Source: Mesorhizobium opportunistum WSM2075 | GTDB taxonomy: Bacteria > Pseudomonadota > Alphaproteobacteria > Rhizobiales > Rhizobiaceae | Length of the DNA: 64,000 nucleotides | Direction of reading: 5' to 3' | Assembly (NCBI RefSeq): GCF_000176035.2 | Contig: NC_015675.1 | Coordinates: forward strand, 2,484,001-2,548,000 | Shown: positions 1 through 6,928 of the stretch, one piece after another | Layout of the letters: every line of letters begins with the position of its first letter | Position numbering within the stretch: position 1 is the stretch's first letter | Program-made: the position numbers and the translations under genes | Notes under the pieces: model-generated | The model's input: the letters and a program-made list of their open reading frames with translations, nothing else | Told to the model about the DNA's origin: nothing | The model's database searches: none

Positions 1-1
1 A

Positions 2-238
2 CGGCTGGCGGTGACATTGGAGCGCGGCAACAAGGCGCTTGGCGTGATGAACAGATATCTGGAAAACAACGCCTTCTTCGCCGGCAGCGCCTTCAGCGTC
101 GCCGACATCGCGCTCTATGCCTACACGCACACGGCGGAGCAGGGCGGCTTCCAGCTCGACGTCTATCCGGCGGTGGCGGCCTGGCTGAGGCGGGTGGAAG
201 CAGATCCGGGGCATGTGCCGGTCGGGTGGGTGGGGTAG
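2..238 (+). CDS. Glutathione S-transferase, C-terminal fragment
   Basis: The reading frame is open at the left window edge, so only about 78 C-terminal residues are seen. They match the all-helical C-terminal domain of cytosolic glutathione S-transferases: a helix carrying the FSVADIALYAYTH motif (the conserved S/T-x-A-D-I-x capping box), then a Y-P-x-V-x-x-W-L-x-R-V segment. The family conjugates glutathione to electrophiles in the cytoplasm. The N-terminal thioredoxin-like half, which carries the glutathione site, lies outside the window, so subclass and substrate cannot be given. A GTG at 11 is internal and is not the real start. Confidence 0.8.
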   Translation, partial: RLAVTLERGNKALGVMNRYLENNAFFAGSAFSVADIALYAYTHTAEQGGFQLDVYPAVAAWLRRVEADPGHVPVGWVG

Positions 239-260
239 CCTTCTCCTCTTGAAGGAGGGG

Positions 261-515
261 CTATTTCAACAGATGGTCGTAATCGGCGTGGGTGCCGATC
301 CAGAACCAGATCACATCTTCATTGTTGCGTATGGCAACAGCCCGGTAGTTTTCGTCAACTCGCGCCGACCAATAGCGACCGACCTGTTTGAAATGCAGTG
401 AGGGATGAAAAGGATCGCAACGCAGTCGGGCAAAACGCCTGTCCGCCTTTGCTCTGATTGACGATGGCAGTTTTTCATAAGCCTCCCAGAACGATGGAGA
501 GGCGACGTGGTTCAC
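261..515 (-). CDS. RelE/ParE-superfamily toxin of a type II toxin-antitoxin pair
   Basis: This is an 84-residue basic protein with the RelE/ParE-like layout: N-terminal helices (FWEAYEKLP), a central strand region (HFKQVGRYWSARVDENYRAVA) and a C-terminal strand ending WIGTHADYDHLL. In this superfamily the central R-x-x-R-V-x-x-x-Y-R-A strand is typical of ribosome-dependent mRNA interferases and ParE gyrase poisons. The sequence alone does not say which. Its start overlaps the stop of the upstream antitoxin gene by 4 bp (ATGA), so the two are translationally coupled. The small size, overlap, gene order and upstream operator make a toxin-antitoxin call secure. The cellular target is inferred from the family only. 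Confidence 0.8.
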   Translation of the reverse strand: MNHVASPSFWEAYEKLPSSIRAKADRRFARLRCDPFHPSLHFKQVGRYWSARVDENYRAVAIRNNEDVIWFWIGTHADYDHLLK

Positions 516-712
516 AGAGGCCGCGTCCGACCAGCGCGATGGTCAGCCAGCGCCTGTTCGGCAAGCCTGTCCAAACGGCCCGCCTTCGCGTCGGCTTCCA
601 TCTGCCGGTCCCACATATCCGCCTGGAGCGCCTCGAACCAGGCGGCAAACGCCTTCAGTTCCTCGGGGCTCAGTTCGGCGACGGATTTTTCGATCTGCTC
701 AAGTTTGGTCAT
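512..712 (-). CDS. Antitoxin partner of the RelE/ParE-type toxin
   Basis: This is a 66-residue, highly charged, helix-rich protein starting at an ATG just upstream of the toxin gene and overlapping it by 4 bp. The N-terminal part (LEQIEKSVAELSPEELKAFAAW) looks like a small helical module. The C-terminal part is rich in Asp, Ala and Arg, as expected for a flexible toxin-wrapping tail. I do not recognise a named antitoxin DNA-binding fold. Two perfect 10-bp palindromes begin only 12 bp before the start codon, which suggests autorepression by the antitoxin or the complex. Function is inferred from gene order and partner. Confidence 0.7.
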   Translation of the reverse strand: MTKLEQIEKSVAELSPEELKAFAAWFEALQADMWDRQMEADAKAGRLDRLAEQALADHRAGRTRPL

Positions 713-722
713 GGCCGAATGA

Positions 723-756
723 TACCACTAGTGGGCCAAAAGTACCACCGGTGGGA
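723..756. promoter_or_regulatory. Two-box palindromic operator of the toxin-antitoxin operon
   Basis: Two perfect 10-bp palindromes, CCACTAGTGG (725-734) and CCACCGGTGG (745-754), share the outer pattern TACCAC-N2-GTGGG. Their centres are exactly 20 bp apart, two helical turns, so two dimers could bind the same face of the DNA. They lie immediately upstream of the antitoxin start at 712. The natural reading is an autoregulatory operator overlapping a promoter with a very short leader. Confidence 0.65.
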
Positions 757-792
757 CTATTGCGCCGGCTGCGGCACCCAACCCCAGACAGC

Positions 793-817
793 AAAAAGGC
801 GGGATAAATCCCGCCTT
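793..817 (-). terminator. Rho-independent terminator of the cold-shock transcript
   Basis: A 9-bp perfect stem (AAGGCGGGA at 796-804, TCCCGCCTT at 809-817) with a TAAA loop is followed, on the minus strand, by a run of five T. It ends the minus-strand transcript of the cold-shock gene about 170 bp after its stop codon and insulates the toxin-antitoxin promoter. I see no gene in the spacer 818-982. Confidence 0.7.
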
Positions 818-982
818 CCGTGCTTGGTAGCCTGATTGGGAGCGTCCAGTCCGGGCTGGCAGCTATCTGCTGATCCAGTCTGTCGGGTCTTTCCGCTCCG
901 GCGCGCTTCTCGCGCGACCGTCAGTACATCCGTGACTTGCCGCGCGCCCCGAGCTCTCGCCCGGCGCGCGCCATTCGCAAAA

Positions 983-1195
983 TCAGGCTGCCTTGCTCAG
1001 AGATCCAGCGGACGACTTGCCAGTGCGGCGGTCCTGCTCGATCTCGAAGTTGATCTTCTGGCCTTCGACCAGGGTCGACAGGCCAGCACGCTCGACTGCG
1101 GAGATGTGGACGAAAACGTCCGCGCCGCCCGCGTCAGGCTGGATGAAGCCGAAGCCCTTGGTGGCGTTGAACCACTTGACCGTTCCAGTTGCCAT
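983..1195 (-). CDS. Cold-shock domain protein (CspA family)
   Basis: This is a 70-residue single cold-shock domain. It begins [18 protein letters not shown], with RNP1 (KGFGFI, residues 13-18) and RNP2 (VFVHI, 27-31), the aromatic nucleic-acid-binding surface of the OB fold. Such proteins bind single-stranded RNA or DNA and act as RNA chaperones, in cold shock or constitutively. The length is normal for the family and the gene is monocistronic, with a good terminator downstream. Alphaproteobacterial genomes carry several paralogues, so no specific csp letter is given. The 1196-1469 spacer probably holds its promoter and leader; no structured RNA was recognised there. Confidence 0.95.
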   Translation of the reverse strand: MATGTVKWFNATKGFGFIQPDAGGADVFVHISAVERAGLSTLVEGQKINFEIEQDRRTGKSSAGSLSKAA

Positions 1196-1469
1196 AAAAA
1201 TAGTCCTTGCATTTGCTTTGGTTTGACCAGACCGAGGTCCAGCCGGTGTGCATCGAGATTTTGGAGATAGACGTCAGCAAACGCGAAGATCGCGAGGCCC
1301 GGATCGATCGGCCGAAATATCAATGGGCCTGATATAGGCTGCTTTCCGACGAAAAACAAGACTGCGTGAAAAAGCCGTGATCGAGGGGCCGCCCAACGGC
1401 CGCCCCAATCTGGTGAAACCGTTGCGGCAGATCGCGCTGTCGGAGGATGGCGGATCGGGGGAGAGGACC

Positions 1470-1799
1470 ATGAAAACCATTCTGCTTGCCGCCTGCCTGA
1501 CGCTGGTGGCCGCCGAGGCGCAGGCGATCTCGCGCTACGACCCGACGCATATGAGCTGCGGCAAGGTCCAGTCGACGATCGCGCGGCAGGGCGCCGTCAT
1601 CCTGCGCTATCAGTCGGCACGCGTGCCGGGGCTGCCGCTCTACGACCGCTATGTGCAAAGCCAGCAGTTCTGCACCATGGGCGAGGTGAGGACGCGTGCC
1701 TATGTGCCGAGCGCCGACACCAAGTCCTGTCCGGTCTACAACTGCAAGCGGCCGGACAATGAAAGGCGTTTCCGGCGGCGATTCTTCCACAACGACTAG
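1470..1799 (+). CDS. Small secreted protein of unknown function
   Basis: This is a 109-residue protein. The ATG at 1470 was chosen over an in-frame start at 1377 because it follows a GGGGAGAGGA ribosome-binding site and opens directly into a signal peptide (MKTILLAACLTLVAAEAQA, cleavage near residue 19). The mature part has four cysteines (in MSCGK, QFCTM, KSCPVYNC), likely two disulfides, and a basic tail (RRFRRRFF). I do not recognise a domain. Periplasmic location is inferred from the signal peptide and paired cysteines. The gene converges with the LysR gene downstream. Confidence 0.7.
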   Translation: MKTILLAACLTLVAAEAQAISRYDPTHMSCGKVQSTIARQGAVILRYQSARVPGLPLYDRYVQSQQFCTMGEVRTRAYVPSADTKSCPVYNCKRPDNERRFRRRFFHND

Positions 1800-1866
1800 G
1801 CCGCTCATCGACTGCAGCGGAGGCTTTCTCAGTTGTTCAACCTGCGCCGCTCGGCGGCATGCGCTT

Positions 1867-2757
1867 TCATTCGCGAATCTGTTCCATGAGCATGGACACG
1901 AACCGCGTCACCTTTTGCGGGCGAAAGCGTGCGGCCGGGTAGACCACGTGAATGCCGCCGGAGGGCAGCGCCCAGTCAGACAGCATATGGACGAGACGAC
2001 CCTGCGATAGATAGTCGGCGATCAGATAGTCCGGCAGAACCGCCAGCCCGCCGCCGGCGAGCGTCGCTTCCAGGACGGCCGGTGTCGAGTTGATGGAGAA
2101 CGTCTCGCGCATGGTGACCGTCCGCGGCTCGACATCGCCTCGGGTGAAGCTCCAGGTGAACGGCTTGCGAAGGACGGAATTGGCGACGAGCGGCAAGGAA
2201 GCAAGATCTTCCGGTTCGTCCACCGTGACCTTGGCGGCAAAATCCCGTGAAGCGACGAGGATCTGCCGGAAGGTGCCGATGCGGCGCGCCTGCAGGCTGG
2301 AATCTTCCAGCCAACCGACCCGGATGGACAGGTCCATCTTGCTGCCGATCAAATCAATTATGGCATCGGAAATGAACAGTTCGACGCCGCAGGCTGGAAA
2401 TTCCTGTCGAAAGCGGGCGGCGATCGGGGCCAGCACGATCGCGCCATAGTCATTGGACGCCGAAACGCGCAGCACACCCGCCACTTCGGTGTTGCCCTCT
2501 GCGACCTCGGCGACTGCCTCTTCAACGTCCCGCAGGATCATGACGCAACGTGCATGCAGAAGGCGGCCTGCTTCGGTCGGCTCGAGCCTTCGCGTCGTGC
2601 GCACGAGAAGCGTGGTCTGCAGTTCGGCTTCAAGGCGGGCGACCTGTTGGCTGACGACGGCCTTCGTGATGCCAAGCCGCTCGGCTGCCCGGGTAAACGA
2701 GCCCGCGTCGATGACGGTGGCAAAATAGGCGAGGCGGTTGAGGTTGATCGGTTCCAT
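1867..2757 (-). CDS. LysR-family transcriptional regulator
   Basis: This is a 296-residue LysR-type regulator. A winged helix-turn-helix covers about residues 1-60 (LNRLAYFATVIDAGSFTRAAERLGITKAVVS is split by the usual A-x-x-L pattern), followed by a linker helix and a periplasmic-binding-protein-like effector domain to the end. It is divergently transcribed from the Tat-exported MBL-fold gene, which is its most likely target. The 164-bp spacer holds a 13-bp palindrome with the T-N11-A layout of LysR sites. The effector ligand is unknown. Confidence 0.9.
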   Translation of the reverse strand: MEPINLNRLAYFATVIDAGSFTRAAERLGITKAVVSQQVARLEAELQTTLLVRTTRRLEPTEAGRLLHARCVMILRDVEEAVAEVAEGNTEVAGVLRVSASNDYGAIVLAPIAARFRQEFPACGVELFISDAIIDLIGSKMDLSIRVGWLEDSSLQARRIGTFRQILVASRDFAAKVTVDEPEDLASLPLVANSVLRKPFTWSFTRGDVEPRTVTMRETFSINSTPAVLEATLAGGGLAVLPDYLIADYLSQGRLVHMLSDWALPSGGIHVVYPAARFRPQKVTRFVSMLMEQIRE

Positions 2758-2789
2758 GGGACGCCTTCGATTTATTGTAAGCTGATGGC

Positions 2790-2802
2790 ATACAGTCTGT
2801 AT
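2790..2802. promoter_or_regulatory. Candidate LysR-type operator
   Basis: ATACAGTCTGTAT is an inverted repeat with the T-N11-A core expected of LysR regulators. It lies in an AT-rich stretch of the spacer between the LysR gene and the divergent MBL-fold gene, 33 bp from the regulator start. Position and symmetry support it; binding has not been shown. Confidence 0.4.
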
Positions 2803-2921
2803 TATTATAGATAATTTATCAATTAATCCAACGGGGCTACCTTCCGATCTGTCCTTTCATCAGCGGCGGACCCGCGGATGCCACCGCCACCCGATCCCAT
2901 TCCATTCAAAGGAGCTATTCG

Positions 2922-3824
2922 ATGTTTACGAGGAGACAGATCATGAAGACGTCGTTGGCCCTCGGCGCAACCGCCGTCTTCGCATCCGCGGAGCGCGGCC
3001 AGGCCGCCGGCAGCAAACTCGACTGGAAACATTTCCCGGCGGGTCCGAACGGCTTCTTCCGCGCGCCGGTGCTGCTGTCTGGACCGAGCGAGGCCCTGTT
3101 GATCGATGGCGGCTTCACCTATCCGGACGGCAAAGCGCTCGCCGAGGCCATCAAGGCCACAGGCAAGAAGCTGACCACCATCTATGTCAGCCAGTCCGAT
3201 CCCGATTATTACTTCGGCCTGAAGCCGGTGCGGGAAGCCTTCCCGGAGGCAAAGGTGATCGCTGCTTCAGCCACGCTCGAAGCCATCAAGGACAGCGTGG
3301 AGAAGAAGCTCGCGGTCTGGGGCCCGCAATTGAAGGAAAATGGCCCTCAGGCGCTGACCGACATCGTCTTGCCCGAGGCTTTCGACGGCCCAACGCTCAC
3401 GATCGACGGCGAGACGATCGAGATCGTCAATGCCGAAGAAGGACTAGCCAATCGCCGGTACCTGTTCGTGCCGTCGCTCAATGCCGTGTTCGGCGGCGTG
3501 ATGATCTTCGCGGGTGTTCATGTCTGGACCGCCGACACGCAGACCAAGGAAAGCCGTGCCGCCTGGGTCAAGACGCTGGATGCGGTTGCAGCGCGCTACC
3601 CCGCCGTCGTGGTGCCGGGCCATATGACCCCCGATGCCGCGACCGGTCCTTCGGCGGTGGAATTCACCAAATCTTATCTCCTCGCCTTCGAGGGCGAGCT
3701 GAACAAGGCGGCCGACAGCGCAGCGCTAAAGGCAGCCATGGAGGCCCGCTTTCCAGGTCTCGGCATGGGCGTTGCCCTCGATATCGGATCCAAGGTCGCC
3801 AAGGGCGAGATGAAGTGGGGCTGA
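2922..3824 (+). CDS. Tat-exported metallo-beta-lactamase-fold protein with degenerate metal site
   Basis: This is a 300-residue protein with a twin-arginine signal (TRRQIMKT, residues 3-10, then a hydrophobic stretch to Ala-rich residue 29). The rest follows the metallo-beta-lactamase fold: LLIDGGF (59-65), a segment at 90-99 where the HxHxDH motif belongs, and a late VPGH (231-234). At 90-99 the sequence reads SQSDPDYYFG: both first histidines and the last are replaced by Gln, Asp and Tyr. The usual later G-D is GG (191-192). Only one Asp and the VPGH histidine survive, so classical dinuclear zinc hydrolysis looks unlikely; it may be a binding protein or use other chemistry. LysR control from the divergent gene is likely. 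Confidence 0.8.
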   Translation: MFTRRQIMKTSLALGATAVFASAERGQAAGSKLDWKHFPAGPNGFFRAPVLLSGPSEALLIDGGFTYPDGKALAEAIKATGKKLTTIYVSQSDPDYYFGLKPVREAFPEAKVIAASATLEAIKDSVEKKLAVWGPQLKENGPQALTDIVLPEAFDGPTLTIDGETIEIVNAEEGLANRRYLFVPSLNAVFGGVMIFAGVHVWTADTQTKESRAAWVKTLDAVAARYPAVVVPGHMTPDAATGPSAVEFTKSYLLAFEGELNKAADSAALKAAMEARFPGLGMGVALDIGSKVAKGEMKWG

Positions 3825-3825
3825 C

Positions 3826-4023
3826 ATGGCACCGACCCTCGATCTGATCCGCCGGACTATCGAGGGAACTTCCGAGGAGAACGGCGGCGATCTTGCGGCC
3901 GTTCTTTCCCCGACATCGAATGAACCGAAGCGGAGGGGAGGCATCCCCCTATGCTGGCCCGTGCCGTCGTCGAGGTGCCCTTCGCTCACCTACAAATTGC
4001 GGGACGGCGGGATCATTGGAATG
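3826..4023 (+). pseudogene. Decayed NTF2-like (ketosteroid isomerase-type) gene
   Basis: An ATG one base after the MBL-fold stop opens a frame reading MAPTLDLIRRTIEGTSEEN, a typical N-terminus of SnoaL/ketosteroid-isomerase-like proteins. Fragments of the same family then follow in shifted frames. A GAA-TGA-ACC-GAA-GCG stretch is where E-W-T-E-A would stand, with TGG changed to a stop. A P-Y-A-G stretch comes next, then V-V-E-V-P-F-A-H, and in the first frame again Y-K-L-R-D-G-G-I-I-G. The whole is about 66 codons against the family's usual 120-140. I read it as an internally deleted, frameshifted remnant once cotranscribed with the MBL-fold gene. Confidence 0.55.
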
Positions 4024-4071
4024 CCCAATGCTCCGCCTCATCTGAAATCCACACAATCCAAGGAGCCATAC

Positions 4072-4560
4072 ATGTTGCGCCTTAGATCCTTCGCGGCGGC
4101 CGCTTTCGCCGTCGTGGTCCTCACCGTCGCCGCACATGCGGGAAACGCCAAGCCGGCCAAGGAGGCGGTTCGGCAACATCAACTGATCCAGGAAAACAGG
4201 GCGCTTGTCCTGAAGGCCTATCAAGCGCTGTTCGGCGACCATGACCTCAGCGCGCTCGATCGCTATTGGGCGGACAAGTATATCCAGCACAACCCGACGA
4301 TGACCGACGGCCGAGACTCAGTCAAAAAGCTTCTCGAAAGCATGGGTGTTGCGAATTGGCCAAAACAAAAGGTGGACTTCAAGCGGGTGATCGCCGAAGG
4401 CGACCTTGTCATGACGGAGGTCGTCCAGCCGAAGACGGGCGACATGGCGGAGACTGTCATCGTGGATATTTTCCGCGTCGAGGATGGCAAGATCGCCGAG
4501 CATTGGGACGTGATGCAGCCGGTGCCGGCCAATCCGACGAACAAGCGACCAATGTACTGA
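4072..4560 (+). CDS. SnoaL-like / NTF2-fold secreted protein
   Basis: This is a 162-residue protein with an N-terminal signal peptide (MLRLRSFAAAAFAVVVLTVAAHA). A single NTF2-like domain follows: LVLKAYQALFGDHDLSALDR, YIQHNPTMTDGRDSVKKLLE, then VVDIFRVEDGKIAEHWDVMQ. That pattern fits the predicted SnoaL-like aldol-condensation-type family. Its reaction is unknown. The ATG at 4072 was chosen because it begins the signal sequence and follows AAGGAG; a longer frame from 3826 would run through the remains of the decayed neighbour. It probably belongs to the LysR-linked group with the MBL-fold gene. Confidence 0.8.
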   Translation: MLRLRSFAAAAFAVVVLTVAAHAGNAKPAKEAVRQHQLIQENRALVLKAYQALFGDHDLSALDRYWADKYIQHNPTMTDGRDSVKKLLESMGVANWPKQKVDFKRVIAEGDLVMTEVVQPKTGDMAETVIVDIFRVEDGKIAEHWDVMQPVPANPTNKRPMY

Positions 4561-4593
4561 TCCAGCCCCTTGCGTGCTGCCTTGGCCGCCGGT

Positions 4594-5163
4594 TCAGAAC
4601 CCGAACGAGACCTGCGCCGGTGGCGGCGGGCCGACGCGCACGCCTTCCATGGCCAGCATCCTTTCCTTGGTGATCGAGCCGCCGGGTGCCGAGAAGCCGC
4701 CGATCTTGCCGCCGGCGGCCAGGATGCGGTGGCAGGGGATGACCAGCGGCACCGGATTGGCGCCAAGGGCGGCACCCGTTTCGCGCGGCAGGCCGGCATG
4801 GCCGGCGCGCTTGGCGAGTTCGCCATAGGTGGTGGTTTGCCCATAGCTGAGCTTTCGCGCCGCGTCGTAGATGGCGAGGCGGAAATCGTCGACGCCGTCG
4901 AGATCGACGGGTACGCCGGTGAAATCGACGTCCTCGCCTGTGGTATATGCCTTGATCGAAGCGATCAGGTCGACCACCCATGGTGGCTGGGCCGTGGAGG
5001 CGGAAACGCCGGGATGGCGCATCAGCCGCCGCTCCACCGCTTCGCGGCTGCGTTCGGGCAGGCAGAGCCGGATCAGGCCCTTTTCGCTCCAGGCGATGCC
5101 CATGAAACCGATCACTGTTTCTAACACTGCGTGGCCGGCTGTGATCGAAGATGGCGTTTCCAT
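4594..5163 (-). CDS. ogt: Methylated-DNA--protein-cysteine methyltransferase
   Basis: This is a 189-residue DNA-repair protein that moves the alkyl group from O6-alkylguanine to its own cysteine. The active-site motif PCHR is at 143-146 (acceptor Cys144), within P-L-V-I-P-C-H-R-I. The DNA-binding helix-turn-helix precedes it (SYGQTTTYGELAKRAG, about 106-121). No AraC-type Ada domain is present, so this is the Ogt form. The ATG at 5163 follows GAAAGGAG and was preferred to an upstream start at 5214. The gene converges on the SnoaL-like gene with a 33-bp gap. Confidence 0.93.
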   Translation of the reverse strand: METPSSITAGHAVLETVIGFMGIAWSEKGLIRLCLPERSREAVERRLMRHPGVSASTAQPPWVVDLIASIKAYTTGEDVDFTGVPVDLDGVDDFRLAIYDAARKLSYGQTTTYGELAKRAGHAGLPRETGAALGANPVPLVIPCHRILAAGGKIGGFSAPGGSITKERMLAMEGVRVGPPPPAQVSFGF

Positions 5164-5277
5164 GATGCGCTCCTTTCCGCAAAGCGGCGAAATCCGGGAT
5201 TCCTGCCAGTACATATCAGGAACAATATGGCATCACCGCCTGCGCCTCGCCACCCGAAAACCACCTGATCGCCCTGA

Positions 5278-6291
5278 TTGCCGGTGCTGAATCGCTGGTG
5301 TAAGGGATTTCTTAACACCCGACGAACCGGACCCGAGCGCGGCTTGCCAGCAAAACTGAACCTTATCGCGATCGGCGTGATCGTCGCCGCTGCCGGCCTT
5401 AGCGGCTGCACGTCGACCTCGCAGATGAAGGCGGCGCCATCCCTGACCGAAACCGCTGAAGTTGCCGGCAGCGATGCAGGCTTCACGGTACCGTTGCCGG
5501 ATAAGGTTTCGGTGCTGCCGCAATCCTCTGGCATCGCGCCCGTTCAGGCAGCCGAACTGACGCCTGACCCGGCCGCGCCGGGTCTCGATCCCGCTGCCCA
5601 GCCGGCTGCGGCGACCGCTGCCTTTGCCGGAGCGACGCCAACCGCGCCGGCCATACCCGCAGTGATGACCGCCAATGCCTGGCAGGCGCCGCCGCCCACC
5701 AAGGCCGGTCAAGCGGCCAAGGCGGCGGAGACATACACGACCGCAGGGCTCATCGTGCCCGCAGTCGCCAAGGGTGGCCTGAAAACCATGCCCGGCGTGC
5801 AGCAGGTGGCCTATGTCGTGCCGCAGAATCCGGCTGCCCTGGTGCAGTTCCCGTCCGCGCCGGTCGATCCGGCCGCTCCGGCGCAGGAAGAGCACACAGG
5901 CATGCGCGGTGACGTCGACCGGCTGATCGTCAAATACGCCGCCCTTTACCAGGTGCCGGTGGATCTGGTGCGCCACGTCGTCAACCGCGAAAGCACCTTC
6001 AATCCCAAGGCCTACAACAACGGCCATTGGGGCCTGATGCAGATCAAGCACGCGACGGCCCGCGGCATGGGCTATGACGGACCGGCCAAGGGCCTGTTCG
6101 ATGCCGAGACCAATCTCAAATACGCGGTCAAATATCTGCGTGGCGCCTGGCTGGTGTCGGACGGCAACGCCAAGAAGGCCGACTGGCTCTACCAGACCGG
6201 CTATTATTTCGACGCCAAGCGCAAGGGCCTGCTCGAGGCGACGGGCCTCGGCACCGACCGCAAGCGGCAGCGCCTGCAGCCCGACGCCTGA
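5278..6291 (+). CDS. Lipoprotein lytic transglycosylase (SLT domain)
   Basis: This protein has about 337 residues, with a hydrophobic N-terminal segment and a lipobox LSGC (41-44), so it is predicted to be anchored in a membrane by Cys44. A long Ala/Pro-rich linker (about 50-200) spans the periplasm to a C-terminal soluble lytic transglycosylase domain: VNRESTFNPKAYN with catalytic Glu near 238, then GLMQIK and the late Y-x-x-G-Y-Y-F-D. These enzymes cut the MurNAc-GlcNAc bond, leaving anhydro-MurNAc. The start is uncertain: TTG 5278 or GTG 5284 are candidates and neither has a good ribosome-binding site. The following acetyltransferase begins 5 bp downstream. Confidence 0.88.
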   Translation: MPVLNRWCKGFLNTRRTGPERGLPAKLNLIAIGVIVAAAGLSGCTSTSQMKAAPSLTETAEVAGSDAGFTVPLPDKVSVLPQSSGIAPVQAAELTPDPAAPGLDPAAQPAAATAAFAGATPTAPAIPAVMTANAWQAPPPTKAGQAAKAAETYTTAGLIVPAVAKGGLKTMPGVQQVAYVVPQNPAALVQFPSAPVDPAAPAQEEHTGMRGDVDRLIVKYAALYQVPVDLVRHVVNRESTFNPKAYNNGHWGLMQIKHATARGMGYDGPAKGLFDAETNLKYAVKYLRGAWLVSDGNAKKADWLYQTGYYFDAKRKGLLEATGLGTDRKRQRLQPDA

Positions 6292-6296
6292 GCGCG

Positions 6297-6785
6297 ATGC
6301 CTGAACCGCGCCCGCCGGCCCTGAACGACATCCGGCTGCGCAAGATCCTCGACGAGATGCTCGTTGTACCGCACTGGCCGGAGGGTTTCACCATGCGCTC
6401 GTTTGAGCCCGGTGACGCGCTGCCCCTGCATGCGCTGCTCGGCGACGTGTTCGACGACGGCGCCGACGGCCCGTTCGACGAATGGTGGCCGCGCATATCC
6501 GGTGATCCCGAATTCGACCCCGCGCTTTGTTTCCTCGTCATCGACGCCAAGGGCCGGCTGGCGGCGGCGGCGCTTTGCTGGACGCGTGCTTTCGTCAAGG
6601 ATCTCGCCGTCCATTCCGAGGCGCGCGGCCGGGGCATAGCGGAAGCACTGATGTGGCACGTCTTCTCCGCCTTTCGCGATCGCGGCGCCGACCATGTCGA
6701 CCTCAAGACCAACACGGTCGAGAACGCCGCCGCCGTTCGGCTCTATGAGCGGCTGGGGATGATGCCTGTCGCCTGGGAGGGGTAG
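6297..6785 (+). CDS. GNAT-family N-acetyltransferase
   Basis: This is a 162-residue protein with the GNAT core: FTMRSFEPGDALPLHALL at the N-terminus, a strand CFLVIDAKGRLAAAALCW, the acetyl-CoA pyrophosphate loop E-A-R-G-R-G-I-A-E-A-L, and the closing A-A-V-R-L-Y-E-R-L-G-M. It probably transfers an acetyl group from acetyl-CoA to an amine; the substrate is unknown. It starts 5 bp after the transglycosylase stop, so the two are likely cotranscribed, which leaves a link to cell-wall material possible but unproven. Confidence 0.88.
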   Translation: MPEPRPPALNDIRLRKILDEMLVVPHWPEGFTMRSFEPGDALPLHALLGDVFDDGADGPFDEWWPRISGDPEFDPALCFLVIDAKGRLAAAALCWTRAFVKDLAVHSEARGRGIAEALMWHVFSAFRDRGADHVDLKTNTVENAAAVRLYERLGMMPVAWEG

Positions 6786-6928
6786 CTTCCGAGCGTGCCG
6801 ATCAGCCCGATCGCTGGTTGGTCCGATCGCTGGTCATCCGCGATGACTCGGGAACCCAAAGCGTCGCTTTGCATTCATTGAACGGTGGGGCCTGACGAAC
6901 TGCCGGCGTATCCGCGTCGTCAGATCGC

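Noticed and set aside
836-980. A possible rpsU-like gene after the cold-shock gene
   Set aside because: Translation of the minus strand does not give the S21 pattern; the segment is a GC-rich 3' untranslated stretch.
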